A stretch of DNA of 64,000 nt, taken from NCBI RefSeq assembly GCF_007833795.1, contig NZ_CP032702.1, forward strand, positions 1 to 64,000. The letters are read 5' to 3'. The DNA is from Candidatus Pantoea soli. GTDB lineage: Bacteria; Pseudomonadota; Gammaproteobacteria; Enterobacterales; Enterobacteriaceae. The translations under genes and the position numbers were made by a program. The first letter of the stretch is position 1; every line of letters starts with the position of its first letter. Positions 29,631 through 38,495 of the stretch are shown here, piece after piece. The notes beneath the pieces were generated by a model that searched no databases, was not told where the DNA came from, and saw nothing but the letters and a program-made list of their open reading frames with translations.

Positions 29631-29736
29631 GTTGTAATCTGCGACTGACGCCGTAAAAACGTCGGTTCATCCGCCGGTTAGCCGGCGCGCCGGACTGCTA
29701 AACTTATCCCTTAACTGTTTGTCTGGTGAGGGTGCG

Positions 29737-30870
29737 ATGAAAGCAGCCGGGAAAGGTCCAGCATTACTTCGACGCAATAATCTCAAGCGGGTCATGACGC
29801 AGCTGCGCAAGACCCGCGTCACCTCACGCCAGGAGCTGGCGCTGGCGCTGGATCTCAGCAAAAACACCGTTTCCCTGATCATCGATGACCTGCTGGCGCA
29901 GGGGCTGATCCGCGAGCTTGGCCCGGTAAGCGTGGCTGCCGCCGGCCGGCCGAAAATCGAAATTTCACTGCGCCCGGAAAAGCTGAAAAGCGCGGGCATC
30001 ATGGTAGAGCGTCAGGCCATTCACTGGCGCGTCTGCGATTATTTTTCTCAGGTGGTCGCCGAGCAGACGTGGCGTACCGAAACCGCCGATGCCGGGGCGC
30101 TGCTAAACGAACTGGGCGAAGTGTGCCAGACGCTGCGCGCGGCGCACCCGGAACTGCTGGGCGTGGCGTTTGGCTTTCCCGGCATTATTGATCCGCAGCG
30201 CGGACGGGTGCATTTTGCGGCCCACCTCGGCTGGCGCGATGTGGACGTGCTGAGGCCGCTGCAGGACAGCTGCACGCTGCCCTTACGCATCATGAACAAT
30301 GTGAAGGCGGCGTCTCTGCTGGCGGTGCAGCAGCTGGAGCTGAATAAAACGCAAAGTCACTTCTATCTGCGTATTGCCGAAGGCCTGGGCGGCGCGCTGG
30401 TAGAGCAGGGCGAAGTGTTTACCGGCAGCAGCTGGACGGCCGGCGAAATCGGGCATCTGGCGGTGCAGGCCAACGGCGTGCGCTGCAGCTGCGGCCGGCA
30501 GGGTTGTCTGGAAACGCTGGTCAGCCTGCCTGCCATCCAGCAGCAGCTGGCGCGCCGCAAAACGGGCCTGCGCTGGCAGAACCGTGAAAGCGAGCCGGAG
30601 ATTGTGAACGCCATCCTGCGTGACGCCGGCGCGCATCTTGGCCATGCGCTCAGCCAGGTGATGCAGCTGGTGAATCCGGCCAGCATCATTATTGATGGCC
30701 CGTTCAACGCGCACCCTGCCTTTGTACAGGCGGTGCAGCAGACGGCGCAGGCCAGCACGCTGGCTTTCACCTTTGCCCATACCACGCTGCATTTTCTGCC
30801 GCAGCGTATCGATCCCGCCAACGGGCTGGCGCTGGCGGTGATTGAGCAGTATGAGCGCGCCGTCAGTTAA
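29737..30870 (+). CDS. ROK-family transcriptional regulator (NagC/Mlc type)
   Basis: A 377-residue regulator with an N-terminal winged helix (about 10-75; VTSRQELALALDLSKNTVSLIIDDLLAQGLI) and a ROK domain. The ROK zinc motif CSCGRQGCLE near 248-257 and the sugar-binding segment around GEIGHLAV are present; NVKAASLLA lies in the fold core. No effector can be named. In-frame TTG at 29719 is a weak alternative; the ATG at 29737 has GAGG 5 nt before it. It is convergent with a sugar-porter gene, which might be a target, but the IdnR-like regulator is the more obvious partner of that gene. Confidence 0.82.
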   Translation: MKAAGKGPALLRRNNLKRVMTQLRKTRVTSRQELALALDLSKNTVSLIIDDLLAQGLIRELGPVSVAAAGRPKIEISLRPEKLKSAGIMVERQAIHWRVCDYFSQVVAEQTWRTETADAGALLNELGEVCQTLRAAHPELLGVAFGFPGIIDPQRGRVHFAAHLGWRDVDVLRPLQDSCTLPLRIMNNVKAASLLAVQQLELNKTQSHFYLRIAEGLGGALVEQGEVFTGSSWTAGEIGHLAVQANGVRCSCGRQGCLETLVSLPAIQQQLARRKTGLRWQNRESEPEIVNAILRDAGAHLGHALSQVMQLVNPASIIIDGPFNAHPAFVQAVQQTAQASTLAFTFAHTTLHFLPQRIDPANGLALAVIEQYERAVS

Positions 30871-30893
30871 TGACCTTGCGCGCTGAGGCTGCC

Positions 30894-32357
30894 TCAGTGA
30901 CGCGGCAGATCAAAAGAGGTTCGATCCTGGGCCGCTGACAGACCCGACGGCACCTCTGCCTCGACGTTGAACTTCTCCAGCACCAGTCCGTGAATTTTTT
31001 CCAGCGAGACACCCGCCGTTTCCGGCAGATAGCGGAAGGTAAAGAAGTACATGCCAAGCGAGAAAATGGCGAACAGCAGCAGCGGAAAACCGCCGTGGAA
31101 CAGCGCCAGCAGCTGAGGATTGCTGTTCATGATCGGGAACACAGAACTGATAACAAAGTTGGCCAGCGACATGGCGCAGATGGAGAGGCCGACGCACAGG
31201 GAACGGATCTGCGTCGGGAAGATTTCTCCCAGCACCGTCCAGACAATCTGGCCCCAGGTCATGCCGAAGAAGATCATATAGGCAAACAGACCGACCACCG
31301 CCAGCATGCCTGACAGATTGTAATAGAACGCGGTAAAGGAGTAGCTCAGGCAGATGCAGGAGGTCATGGCACCCAGCAGCAGCAGTTTGCGGCGCCCTAC
31401 TTTGTCGATCAGCAGCATACCGGCCAGCACGCCGATAAACTGGCACACCGACAGCCAGAAGGTCTGCAGCAGCGCCGAATCCGTGCTGCCGGCAACGTTT
31501 TTCAGCAGCGTCGGGCCAAAATACTGGATCACGTTGATACCGCTGATCTGATTACCAACCGCCAGCCCGATGCCGATCACCAGCAGTGGCACGGTGGTCT
31601 TGTCCAGACGCAGACGCGCTTTGTGCTGCCCGGTGTGCTGGGCCGCAAACGACTGTTTGATCTCCTTAAACACGCTCTCTGCGTGAGCACGATTCGAGAT
31701 TTTGCTCAGCGTGTCCAGCGCTTCCTTATCGCGCCCTTTCAGCACATTCCAGCGCGGCGATTCCGGGATAAACGCGATAAACAGCATAAACAGGGCGCAG
31801 GGCACCAGAGCCGTGGCAAGGATATAGCGCCAGCCGAGGGCGATCATCACATCAGGCAGGGTGAATTTTGTAATGTAGTAGTTGGTCAGCAGCACCACCG
31901 ACTGTCCGCCCACGCAGCAGACGGCATACAGCGCCGTGGTGCGGCCGCGAAAGCGCGACGGCGAAAGCTCCGCGAGATAAATCGGCGAGATTACCGAAGC
32001 CAGTCCAATGGCCAGTCCGCCGACGATACGAAACAGCACAAACACCGTAAAGTTATGGGCAATGGCGGTGCCGACAACCGAAACGGTAAACAGCAGTGCG
32101 GTAATGGCGAGTGATTTTTTACGGCCCAGCCTGTCGCTGAGGCGTGGCGCAATAAAGCAGCCTGCCAGGCTGCCAAGCAGAATATTTGAAACTGCCCAGC
32201 CGGTTTCGGCGGGTGTCAGTTGAAAATATTCGCTGAGCGGTTCAATGGCGCCGGAAATAATCGAGGAATCATATCCCATCAGCAGGCCGCCAAAGGCCGC
32301 GACGGTACAGCAGAGAATGACATACTTCATGTTGTAGCGTTTTTGCCTGGTATCCAT
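30894..32357 (-). CDS. Sugar porter family MFS transporter
   Basis: A 487-residue member of the MFS sugar-porter family (XylE/GalP/AraE/IolT relatives), about 12 helices. Signatures are GYDSSIISGA in helix 1, RLSDRLGRKKS in the 2-3 loop, RIVGGLAIGLASVISPIYLAELSP near 120, PESPRWNVLKGR in the central loop, NQISGINVIQYF near 270, and PETAGVSLEKIH at the end. It probably carries out H+-driven monosaccharide or polyol uptake. AGGGG precedes the ATG at 32357. It is divergent from an IdnR-like regulator across 379 bp, which suggests co-regulation. The substrate is not determinable from sequence. Confidence 0.85.
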   Translation of the reverse strand: MDTRQKRYNMKYVILCCTVAAFGGLLMGYDSSIISGAIEPLSEYFQLTPAETGWAVSNILLGSLAGCFIAPRLSDRLGRKKSLAITALLFTVSVVGTAIAHNFTVFVLFRIVGGLAIGLASVISPIYLAELSPSRFRGRTTALYAVCCVGGQSVVLLTNYYITKFTLPDVMIALGWRYILATALVPCALFMLFIAFIPESPRWNVLKGRDKEALDTLSKISNRAHAESVFKEIKQSFAAQHTGQHKARLRLDKTTVPLLVIGIGLAVGNQISGINVIQYFGPTLLKNVAGSTDSALLQTFWLSVCQFIGVLAGMLLIDKVGRRKLLLLGAMTSCICLSYSFTAFYYNLSGMLAVVGLFAYMIFFGMTWGQIVWTVLGEIFPTQIRSLCVGLSICAMSLANFVISSVFPIMNSNPQLLALFHGGFPLLLFAIFSLGMYFFTFRYLPETAGVSLEKIHGLVLEKFNVEAEVPSGLSAAQDRTSFDLPRH

Positions 32358-32736
32358 GTTAAGCCCCTTGTCTTTACAGCCCGGACGCTGCATGTCCGAA
32401 AAGCGCGGTGTACCGAAGCGCGGCGGTGCCGCCCGGCGTCTTAATGGAATATATTTTCTAAATGATGTTTTTTGGATTATTTTTTCCGATAACTGTGAAT
32501 GCGGTGGCGAAAATGGCGCAGAATGTGACCGCCATCAACCGGACAGCGGGCTGAAATGAGAGGTTTTTTATCAGCATGGTCGGCAGCAGCCTGAAAAATG
32601 CTGCCGGATCGGAATGGCAAAATGAAATTTCCGTTCGGTACCACAGCGACCCCGGCAGAGGCGGCGCGCAGGTTCTTTTTCTCCCGGCCAGCGGGCATAA
32701 TAGGTTGATTCACAGGCCCCCTTTGCGGAAAGCGCA
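32358..32736. promoter_or_regulatory. Divergent intergenic region, sugar porter/IdnR-like regulator
   Basis: 379 bp without a gene. It contains an AT-rich stretch (about 32445-32490), CTGTGA at 32495-32500 that might be half of a CRP site, and a perfect 8-bp inverted repeat CGGCAGCA/TGCTGCCG at 32581-32606. No GntR/IdnR-type operator could be identified by eye. Confidence 0.4.
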
Positions 32737-33726
32737 ATGAAAACGCAGCGCATCACCCTGGACGATATCGCCACGCTGGCCGGCGTCACCAAGATGACGG
32801 TGAGCCGCTACCTGCGCACGCCGGAAAAAGTTAAACGCGAAACGGCAGAGAACATTGCCCGCGTGATTGCGGAAATAGGTTATGTCGCAGACAACAGCGC
32901 CTCCGCATCCCGCACCAATCCGCCGCGCATTGGCGTGCTGATCCCCTCTTTTCACAACCAGATTTTTGCTGATGTGCTGGCCGGTATCGAATCGGTCACC
33001 CGTGCACACGGCTACCAGACGCTGGTGGTGAACTACGACTACAATGCGCAGCGCGAGGAGGAGCAGATCGCCACCGTGCTGGCGCTGGATATCAAAGGGC
33101 TGATCCTGACGGAATCGGTGCACACCCTGCGTGCGGAAAAATACCTCAATGCGGCCACGATTCCGGTGGCTGAAGTGATGGGCATGACGCAGGCTCGCGG
33201 GCGCATTAACGTCGGTTTCGACAATTATCAGGCCGGGTATGACATGACGCAGATGCTGCTGGCGAGCGGAAAGCGGCGCGTGATTTACTTTGGCGCGATG
33301 TCCGATCATCGCGACGAGCAGCGTTACGCCGGCTACTGCGATGCGCTGGCGGCCGCCGCTCTGCCCGCCGGGCGCATCGTGCCCAACCAGGTGTCATCGG
33401 TTTCGGTTGGCACCGATATGATGACACTGGCGCGCCAGCGCTATCCGCAGATGGATGCGATTCTGTGCACCAATGACGATCTGGCGGTCGGCGTGCTGCA
33501 GGAGTGTCAGGCGGCTGGCATTGCCGTCCCCGGCACGCTGGCGATTGCTGGTTTTCACGGACTGGAGATTGGGCAGGCCACCACGCCAAGGCTGGCCAGC
33601 GTGGTGACCCCGCGCTTCGAGATGGGCAAAGTGGCCACGGAGATTGTGCTGAAGAAGATTCACCGGCAGCCCACCCTTGAGCAGGTAAATCTGCATTACC
33701 GCTTATCCGCGGGCGGCACCCTCTGA
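32737..33726 (+). CDS. LacI-family regulator of the GntR/IdnR subgroup
   Basis: A 329-residue LacI-type regulator. HTH ITLDDIATLAGVTKMTVSRYLRTPEKV (6-32) and the downstream LIPSFHNQIFADVLAGIESVT and AIAGFHGLEIGQATTPRLASVVTPRF blocks resemble E. coli IdnR and GntR, which respond to gluconate or idonate derivatives. GGAAAG precedes the ATG. It is divergent from a sugar porter, making that gene the likely target. No idonate dehydrogenase gene is nearby, so the ligand may be another sugar acid or polyol. Orthology to IdnR itself is unproven. Confidence 0.82.
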   Translation: MKTQRITLDDIATLAGVTKMTVSRYLRTPEKVKRETAENIARVIAEIGYVADNSASASRTNPPRIGVLIPSFHNQIFADVLAGIESVTRAHGYQTLVVNYDYNAQREEEQIATVLALDIKGLILTESVHTLRAEKYLNAATIPVAEVMGMTQARGRINVGFDNYQAGYDMTQMLLASGKRRVIYFGAMSDHRDEQRYAGYCDALAAAALPAGRIVPNQVSSVSVGTDMMTLARQRYPQMDAILCTNDDLAVGVLQECQAAGIAVPGTLAIAGFHGLEIGQATTPRLASVVTPRFEMGKVATEIVLKKIHRQPTLEQVNLHYRLSAGGTL

Positions 33727-33837
33727 ATCACCGGGTGATGAAGCGGTTTTGATTGCGCCGTGAGAGTGGAGGGCACTGCTGCCGGCAGCCCCGGACACGC
33801 GCCCGGCGCCACATCCGTTGCTTTAACCGACAGACAG

Positions 33838-33863
33838 CACGGCCGCCATCGCTGGCGGCCGTG
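33838..33863. terminator. Strong hairpin between IdnR-like and acyltransferase genes
   Basis: A perfect 11-bp inverted repeat CACGGCCGCCA / TGGCGGCCGTG with a TCGC loop sits between two convergent genes. It lacks a T run on either side, so it may be a bidirectional transcription barrier or an mRNA 3' stabiliser rather than a classical terminator. Confidence 0.5.
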
Positions 33864-33867
33864 GGGG

Positions 33868-34902
33868 TTAGTCGCGTGCCACGCTCGGCACAATGGAAGG
33901 CTGGGCGTGATGGGCACGCTTCAGGAAGCGGCTTTCCAGCAGATGCCATGACAGCCACGCCAGTGCCAGCGTCAGTACAATGACCATCAGCAGGCCGAGG
34001 AAGGCGTTGGTATCAAACACGCCAAAATGCTGCAGTACCTGAATAATCGGCCAGTGATAGAGATACATGCCGTAGGAGAGGTCACCATACTGGCTGATTT
34101 TGATCTCTTTACACAGGTTGGTGCTGAACAGAATTACCACCGAAGAGAACGCCACCGGCTCAATGATGAAGGCGTAATTGGTGTTCTTGAACAGCAGGAA
34201 CAGCACCAGCGACACGATGGTGATCTCCTTCAGCCGGTCAAACGTCGGCTGGTGCACCGCCAGCAGGCTGCCAAAGAAGAAGTAAGATGACAGCGCGATA
34301 AACTGTTTCGCCAGCGTGTCAGCTTTGGCACCGGTATATACCGCGGTGAAATAGAAGAACCAGGCGCAGGAGATCACGAAAATCACGCCCCACACTTTCA
34401 GCGGGCTCTTTTTCAGCAGCGGCACAATAAACGGCAGCAGGACATACAGCGTCAGCTCGGCTTTAATGGTCCACAGCGAGCCATCCATCGGCTGATTCGG
34501 GTTATCGGTAAACACACCCGGCAGGGAGGGCTGAATAAAGTTCAGGAAGGTGAAATTCGCAACTAAATATTTCAGCGTCTCTTTATTTTTCAGGAAATCC
34601 ATCAGCGGTAATGTGGTCAGGCACATGCCAATGGCAAAGCACATAACGATGACAAAAATATAAGCCGGTAAAATACGCTGCGCACGTTTAACAAAATAAG
34701 AGGTCAGCGATTTACTTCTTAAGTAACTTTTTGCAATAAGAAAACCACTTATTGCGAAAAATCCTTTTACGGCAAAGTCACTATTTAAAAAATGTGCAAG
34801 GAAACGGATATCCGCGTTGCGCGTAACCTCAGCGGAATGCACCAGCATAACGATAAAAGCCAGCGAGAGCCTTACGATGTCAAAATTGTTTTTTTCGTTC
34901 AT
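33868..34902 (-). CDS. Acyltransferase 3 family membrane O-acyltransferase
   Basis: A 344-residue multi-spanning protein of the acyltransferase-3 (OafA/NodX-like) family. It begins NFDIVRLSLAFIVMLVHSAEV, where the His in MLVHS is the family catalytic position. The SGFLIAKSYLRS motif and the basic segment YFVKRAQRILPAYIF follow, with DGSLWTIKAELTLYVLLP in mid-protein. Such enzymes transfer acetyl or other acyl groups to extracellular polysaccharides or lipopolysaccharide. An EpsG-like polymerase gene precedes it on the same strand, separated by 241 bp including a terminator. Parts of the gene are AT-richer than flanking DNA, suggesting acquisition. The acceptor is unknown. Confidence 0.85.
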   Translation of the reverse strand: MNEKNNFDIVRLSLAFIVMLVHSAEVTRNADIRFLAHFLNSDFAVKGFFAISGFLIAKSYLRSKSLTSYFVKRAQRILPAYIFVIVMCFAIGMCLTTLPLMDFLKNKETLKYLVANFTFLNFIQPSLPGVFTDNPNQPMDGSLWTIKAELTLYVLLPFIVPLLKKSPLKVWGVIFVISCAWFFYFTAVYTGAKADTLAKQFIALSSYFFFGSLLAVHQPTFDRLKEITIVSLVLFLLFKNTNYAFIIEPVAFSSVVILFSTNLCKEIKISQYGDLSYGMYLYHWPIIQVLQHFGVFDTNAFLGLLMVIVLTLALAWLSWHLLESRFLKRAHHAQPSIVPSVARD

Positions 34903-35107
34903 GTCAGCATTCTTTCATCAAGTGACGTTGCGCCATGAAAAGCCATGAAAGACTTAGCCTGGGGAGTTAAGAATAATCTTACTAATGAATATCTGCGAGC
35001 AGACAGGAACTATTAGAGGTTTAAAAGCAGCAAAAATCAAGCAATCGGCAGGGCGTGCGCCATATTCAGAATTTCCCTGGTGGATATGTCCGGCGCTGTA
35101 TAAATAA

Positions 35108-35134
35108 AAAACGCTAACCTTTTGGTTAGCGTTT
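35108..35134 (-). terminator. Rho-independent terminator after the EpsG-like gene
   Basis: AAAACGCTAACC/GGTTAGCGTTTT forms a 12-bp stem with a 4-nt loop, followed on the minus strand by a T-rich run. It begins 9 bp after the EpsG-like stop. It should stop read-through into the acyltransferase gene. Confidence 0.88.
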
Positions 35135-35143
35135 TATCGGGGT

Positions 35144-36277
35144 TTATTTAAACAGCTGGAAGGTTCGCGATACCTCGTAACCGACAATCGACTGTTTACT
35201 CGACACCGTATTGTAGTAGAGATAGTAAAGCACCATCAGAATCGTCACCGCGGTGGCCAGCACCTTTTTCAGCTTCTGCGTCTCCCAGATGCACAGGGAA
35301 ATCAGCACCGGCTCCACCTGCAGCAGGTAGTTCGCCAGACGACCACCCGAGGCGTAATCCTGCAGTGCCATCCTCATGCCGCTGCCGATAGCGAAAGTGA
35401 CGACGAGGATGTAATAGGTATTAAACTTTTCCGCATCGAAGTTTTTGATCTTATCGCTCAGCAGCATGTAGCTGAAAATAAACACGAAACCGATATTCTT
35501 CAGGTTAGAGAGGGTAAAAATCCCCTGCTCCTGACGGGAATCGGCATCGGCATAGCCCATGGCCCTGTCGCCCAGCGAGCCCAGATGGCTGGAGAGCGCG
35601 GCGATCAGCGCCGAACTGCCGAGAAACGCCAGCGGCAGACTGGCCAGCACAATGATAATCGGGATGTATTTGTTTTTGCGAATCACCATCGCCATCGGGA
35701 TCAGCAGCGCCACAATCGCCGTTGCGTGACTGATAAAGGAGAGGATGAAGGTGGTGAACATACCGGATTTACTGCGGCGCGACATGTGGTACAGAAAGCC
35801 GAGCAAAAACGCCGAACACAAGCCGAAGCGAATCTGGTTCATATCTTTGTTAATGAACAGGTGCGCTGAGTAGACCGCCAGCGCGACCAGCGGCAGCGGC
35901 GTCAGCTTGCGGAAGTAGTGCGCGTTGACGCCCACGGCAAGCAGGGCAAAAACAAAGATAAAGATATCGGGGTTGGCAGTGAAAATGCGCGTTACGCCAG
36001 CGATGGCGTAAATCATCGGTTCATAGCGGAACTCCACTACCGCACGCCAGAAGCCCTCGATGATAATTTTATCGATAAACTGCGCATAAAAATCGCGATA
36101 CTGGAAGTCATCAAGACCGGTTCCCAGGCCACGAATACCGGCGAAAGTAATAAGTACTAATGCGGCAACAAAATAAAGCCATGTCCTGATTTGTGCTGTG
36201 TTTTCCTTTTTACTTAACATGATTTCGACAATAGCGACGAAAGTCAGGCCAAGACTTATGATCCAGTAAATTCCCAT
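35144..36277 (-). CDS. EpsG/Wzy-like polysaccharide polymerase membrane protein
   Basis: A 377-residue hydrophobic protein with about 10-12 predicted helices. The pattern FAGIRGLGTGLDDFQYRDFY near 45-65, followed by YEPMIYAI and FINKDMNQIRFGLCSAFLLG, matches the EpsG family, which polymerises exopolysaccharide repeat units. No glycosyltransferase genes accompany it, so it is an isolated member. ATG at 36277 is chosen over a GTG two codons upstream; both have weak ribosome sites. A good terminator follows. Together with the acyltransferase and the divergent secreted esterase it may modify or build a surface glycan. Confidence 0.75.
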   Translation of the reverse strand: MGIYWIISLGLTFVAIVEIMLSKKENTAQIRTWLYFVAALVLITFAGIRGLGTGLDDFQYRDFYAQFIDKIIIEGFWRAVVEFRYEPMIYAIAGVTRIFTANPDIFIFVFALLAVGVNAHYFRKLTPLPLVALAVYSAHLFINKDMNQIRFGLCSAFLLGFLYHMSRRSKSGMFTTFILSFISHATAIVALLIPMAMVIRKNKYIPIIIVLASLPLAFLGSSALIAALSSHLGSLGDRAMGYADADSRQEQGIFTLSNLKNIGFVFIFSYMLLSDKIKNFDAEKFNTYYILVVTFAIGSGMRMALQDYASGGRLANYLLQVEPVLISLCIWETQKLKKVLATAVTILMVLYYLYYNTVSSKQSIVGYEVSRTFQLFK

Positions 36278-36534
36278 GGTCACGGATTCTTATAGTTTAA
36301 AATTTACTTATAACATACGGCCTTGTTAACGTAAACATGAGAAAATTCTAATTTTTCCTGGGCCGGTATTATATTCACTGCGCATCACTATTATTATTTG
36401 CTATGGTCGGGGTTTGCCTGATTTTTAGCACAACTTTTTTCTGTATCTCATGGGGAAGTGCGACGGAGCCGCGCCAGAACGGCGGTGAAATTTGGCTTTG
36501 TGGCTGTTTTTACTCAACATCGGGAGTAGGTGTG
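36278..36534. promoter_or_regulatory. Divergent intergenic region between EpsG-like and esterase genes
   Basis: About 257 bp, markedly AT-rich from 36285 to 36410, which probably contains both promoters. The esterase frame is open here from 36403, but without a ribosome site or signal-like sequence. No defined operator was recognised. Confidence 0.35.
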
Positions 36535-37461
36535 ATGTTTTTTCCGCGGTTAATGGCGTTACTCACTGTGATTTGGTTACCCGCTGCTTTTGCCAGTCAG
36601 GAAATTCCGATCTGGCCCCACGAAGCGCCAGGAAATAATAAGTTTATTAACTTCAGTAAAAACCCGGCGGTAAATAACCGCGCGGTTACCCAGGTTGATA
36701 ATCCGCAAATGATTTATGTTCCGGCTGCCGGAAAAAATAATCATTCGGCGGTGCTAATCATTCCCGGTGGGGGTTTTTCTTATATTATGAAAGACCTTGA
36801 AGGGCTGGACGTGGCGAAAGTGCTTAGCCAGAAAGGATATGCTTCATTTATTTTAATTTATCGCCTCCCGCGTGATGGCTCAGACGATAATCGCAATCAC
36901 GCTTTCGCAGACGCACAGCGTGCCATGCGCCTGATTCGCGCTAACGCCGCGCACTACAACGTGGCAGCCGATCGTATCGGCGTCATGGGCTTTTCGGCCG
37001 GCGCATTTCTGGCCGCCAACCTGAGCAATAACCCGGATGAGACCACTTACCCGGCGACCGATGCGCAGGACCAGACCTCTGCGCGTCCGGATTTCAGTGC
37101 GCTGATTTATCCGGTGGTGTCGCTGAAGGATGGCGTAACCCATCCGGGTACGCGCGCAGCGCTGTATGGCAAGTCGCTCAGCCCGCAGTTGATTGAGCAG
37201 AATTCTCAGGAAGATCGCGTAACCGGCCGGACGCCACCCACTTTCCTGGTGCAGGCGCTGAACGACGGCACCGCCTCGCCGCAGAATGCGCTGCGTCTGT
37301 TCGATGCGCTGCGGAAAAATCATGTACCGACTGAGCTGCATCTGTTTCAGCAGGGCGGACACGGTTTTGGCACCGGCATGAAGCAAAACCTGCCGGTTAA
37401 AAACTGGCTGACGCTGTTCAGTGACTGGCAGAGCAGTCTGGTTACGCAGAATAAGCACTGA
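36535..37461 (+). CDS. Secreted alpha/beta-hydrolase, acetyl-xylan-esterase-like
   Basis: A 308-residue alpha/beta hydrolase with a signal peptide (MFFPRLMALLTVIWLPAAFAS, cleavage after AFA). Catalytic features: oxyanion loop IIPGGGFSYI, nucleophile elbow MGFSAGAFLAANL, acid in LNDGTASPQN, and His in QGGHGFGTGM. The IPIWPHEAPG opening and this layout match carbohydrate esterases that remove acetyl groups from xylan or other glycans in the periplasm or outside the cell. ATG at 36535 follows GGAGTAGG and gives the signal peptide, unlike the longer frame. It is the last chromosomal-type gene before the satellite remnant. The substrate is unproven. Confidence 0.82.
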   Translation: MFFPRLMALLTVIWLPAAFASQEIPIWPHEAPGNNKFINFSKNPAVNNRAVTQVDNPQMIYVPAAGKNNHSAVLIIPGGGFSYIMKDLEGLDVAKVLSQKGYASFILIYRLPRDGSDDNRNHAFADAQRAMRLIRANAAHYNVAADRIGVMGFSAGAFLAANLSNNPDETTYPATDAQDQTSARPDFSALIYPVVSLKDGVTHPGTRAALYGKSLSPQLIEQNSQEDRVTGRTPPTFLVQALNDGTASPQNALRLFDALRKNHVPTELHLFQQGGHGFGTGMKQNLPVKNWLTLFSDWQSSLVTQNKH

Positions 37462-37572
37462 CTGACGCGTACCGGCTGGCGGCCGGGCACCGCGACGCCT
37501 TAAACAACAGGCCGCGCGTTAAAGCGAAGGGTTCAGGTTAAGCGGGTGGCTATTCAACCTCACCCGTAAACA

Positions 37573-38253
37573 ATGGCCAGAGCTGCCCATCTGGAAAACG
37601 CCCGTCAGATGGATGACACCACCACGGCCATTACCCGAACCGCTGAGCAGAAAGCTGAGCTTGAACAGGAAAACGGCAGTGATGCCAGCGCATGGCGCAC
37701 TGCATTCCGTGCCGGTGGGGCAGTGCTGACGGATGAGCTGAAACAACAGCATCTGGCTCGCGTGGCCTCCCGTGAGCTGGTGCAGGAGTGCGACAGGCTG
37801 GCTGAGGTACTCGGTTATGAATGCGAGCGTCTGAAAGGCGCATGTGACGGCACGGCCAGAGCATACCGTCAGGCGCATCACAACGTGCTCAGCCAGTACG
37901 CCGGGAAAGAGTTGGAGAACGCGCTGCGTGATACCTGCGGCGCACTTGTCCGGGCGATGAAACTAAAAATGCTGGCGCTGGGTAATCCGCTGGCGAATAC
38001 CGTGGGTATTCAGGGTTATGTTAAACCGGATAAGGCGGTCATGCAGGAGGTAACAGCGTGGCTTGAGCGTGCGGTAAACGACCGCCATATTCGTCTGGCA
38101 GATGAGCCGGTGCTGTACAAAACTGGGCTGTCGGCTGACACCCTGCCGCACATGAATTACGGTGTCGCGGTGACCACTGGTCAGCGCAAAACCTTCTTTG
38201 ACAAACTGCGTGTGCGTGAGGATGACCTGAAAGCGCGGGGGCTGCTGTCATGA
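37573..38253 (+). pseudogene. sid: P4 Sid (capsid size determination) protein, 5'-truncated
   Basis: P4 Sid forms an external scaffold that makes helper P2 capsids assemble small. These 226 residues match P4 Sid from ARAAHLENARQMDD to the end LKARGLLS, including the core ELVQECDRLAEVL and NPLANTVGIQGYV. P4 Sid is about 244 residues, and the first 18-20 (the lead-in before KARAAHLENA) are absent. The codon two before the ATG is a stop and the DNA upstream is unrelated. No ribosome site precedes the ATG, so the gene is probably a remnant. Its stop overlaps the next gene by ATGA. Confidence 0.85.
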
Positions 38254-38477
38254 TGTACTGTCCGTTCTGCAAAGGTCCGGCGCATACCCGTACCAGTCGC
38301 TATCTGTCCGAAACAGTCAAACAGCTCTATTACCAGTGCACGAATGTTATGTGCTCCGCCACGTTCAGGACGATGGAATCGGTTGACTCAGTCATTCAGC
38401 GCCCTTCAAACACTGATTTAGCGGGTGATGAATTTATCGCGGCGCATTCCGGGAAAGCCCGAAAACAAAGCCTGTAG
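38250..38477 (+). CDS. Ogr/Delta-family zinc-finger late-gene activator
   Basis: A 75-residue protein of the P2 Ogr/P4 Delta family, which activates late promoters of P2-like phages by contacting RNA polymerase alpha. It has the zinc-binding pattern C4-x2-C7-x22-C30-x4-C35 (YCPFCKG..YQCTNVMCSATF) and the conserved TSRYLSE block. P4 Delta carries two such domains (about 166 aa) while this is single, like Ogr (72 aa), so it is either a short variant or a contracted Delta. Start ATG overlaps the sid stop, with a second ATG directly after. It appears intact but lacks obvious targets here. Confidence 0.85.
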   Translation: MMYCPFCKGPAHTRTSRYLSETVKQLYYQCTNVMCSATFRTMESVDSVIQRPSNTDLAGDEFIAAHSGKARKQSL

Positions 38478-38495
38478 CGACCACGGAGACACCTG

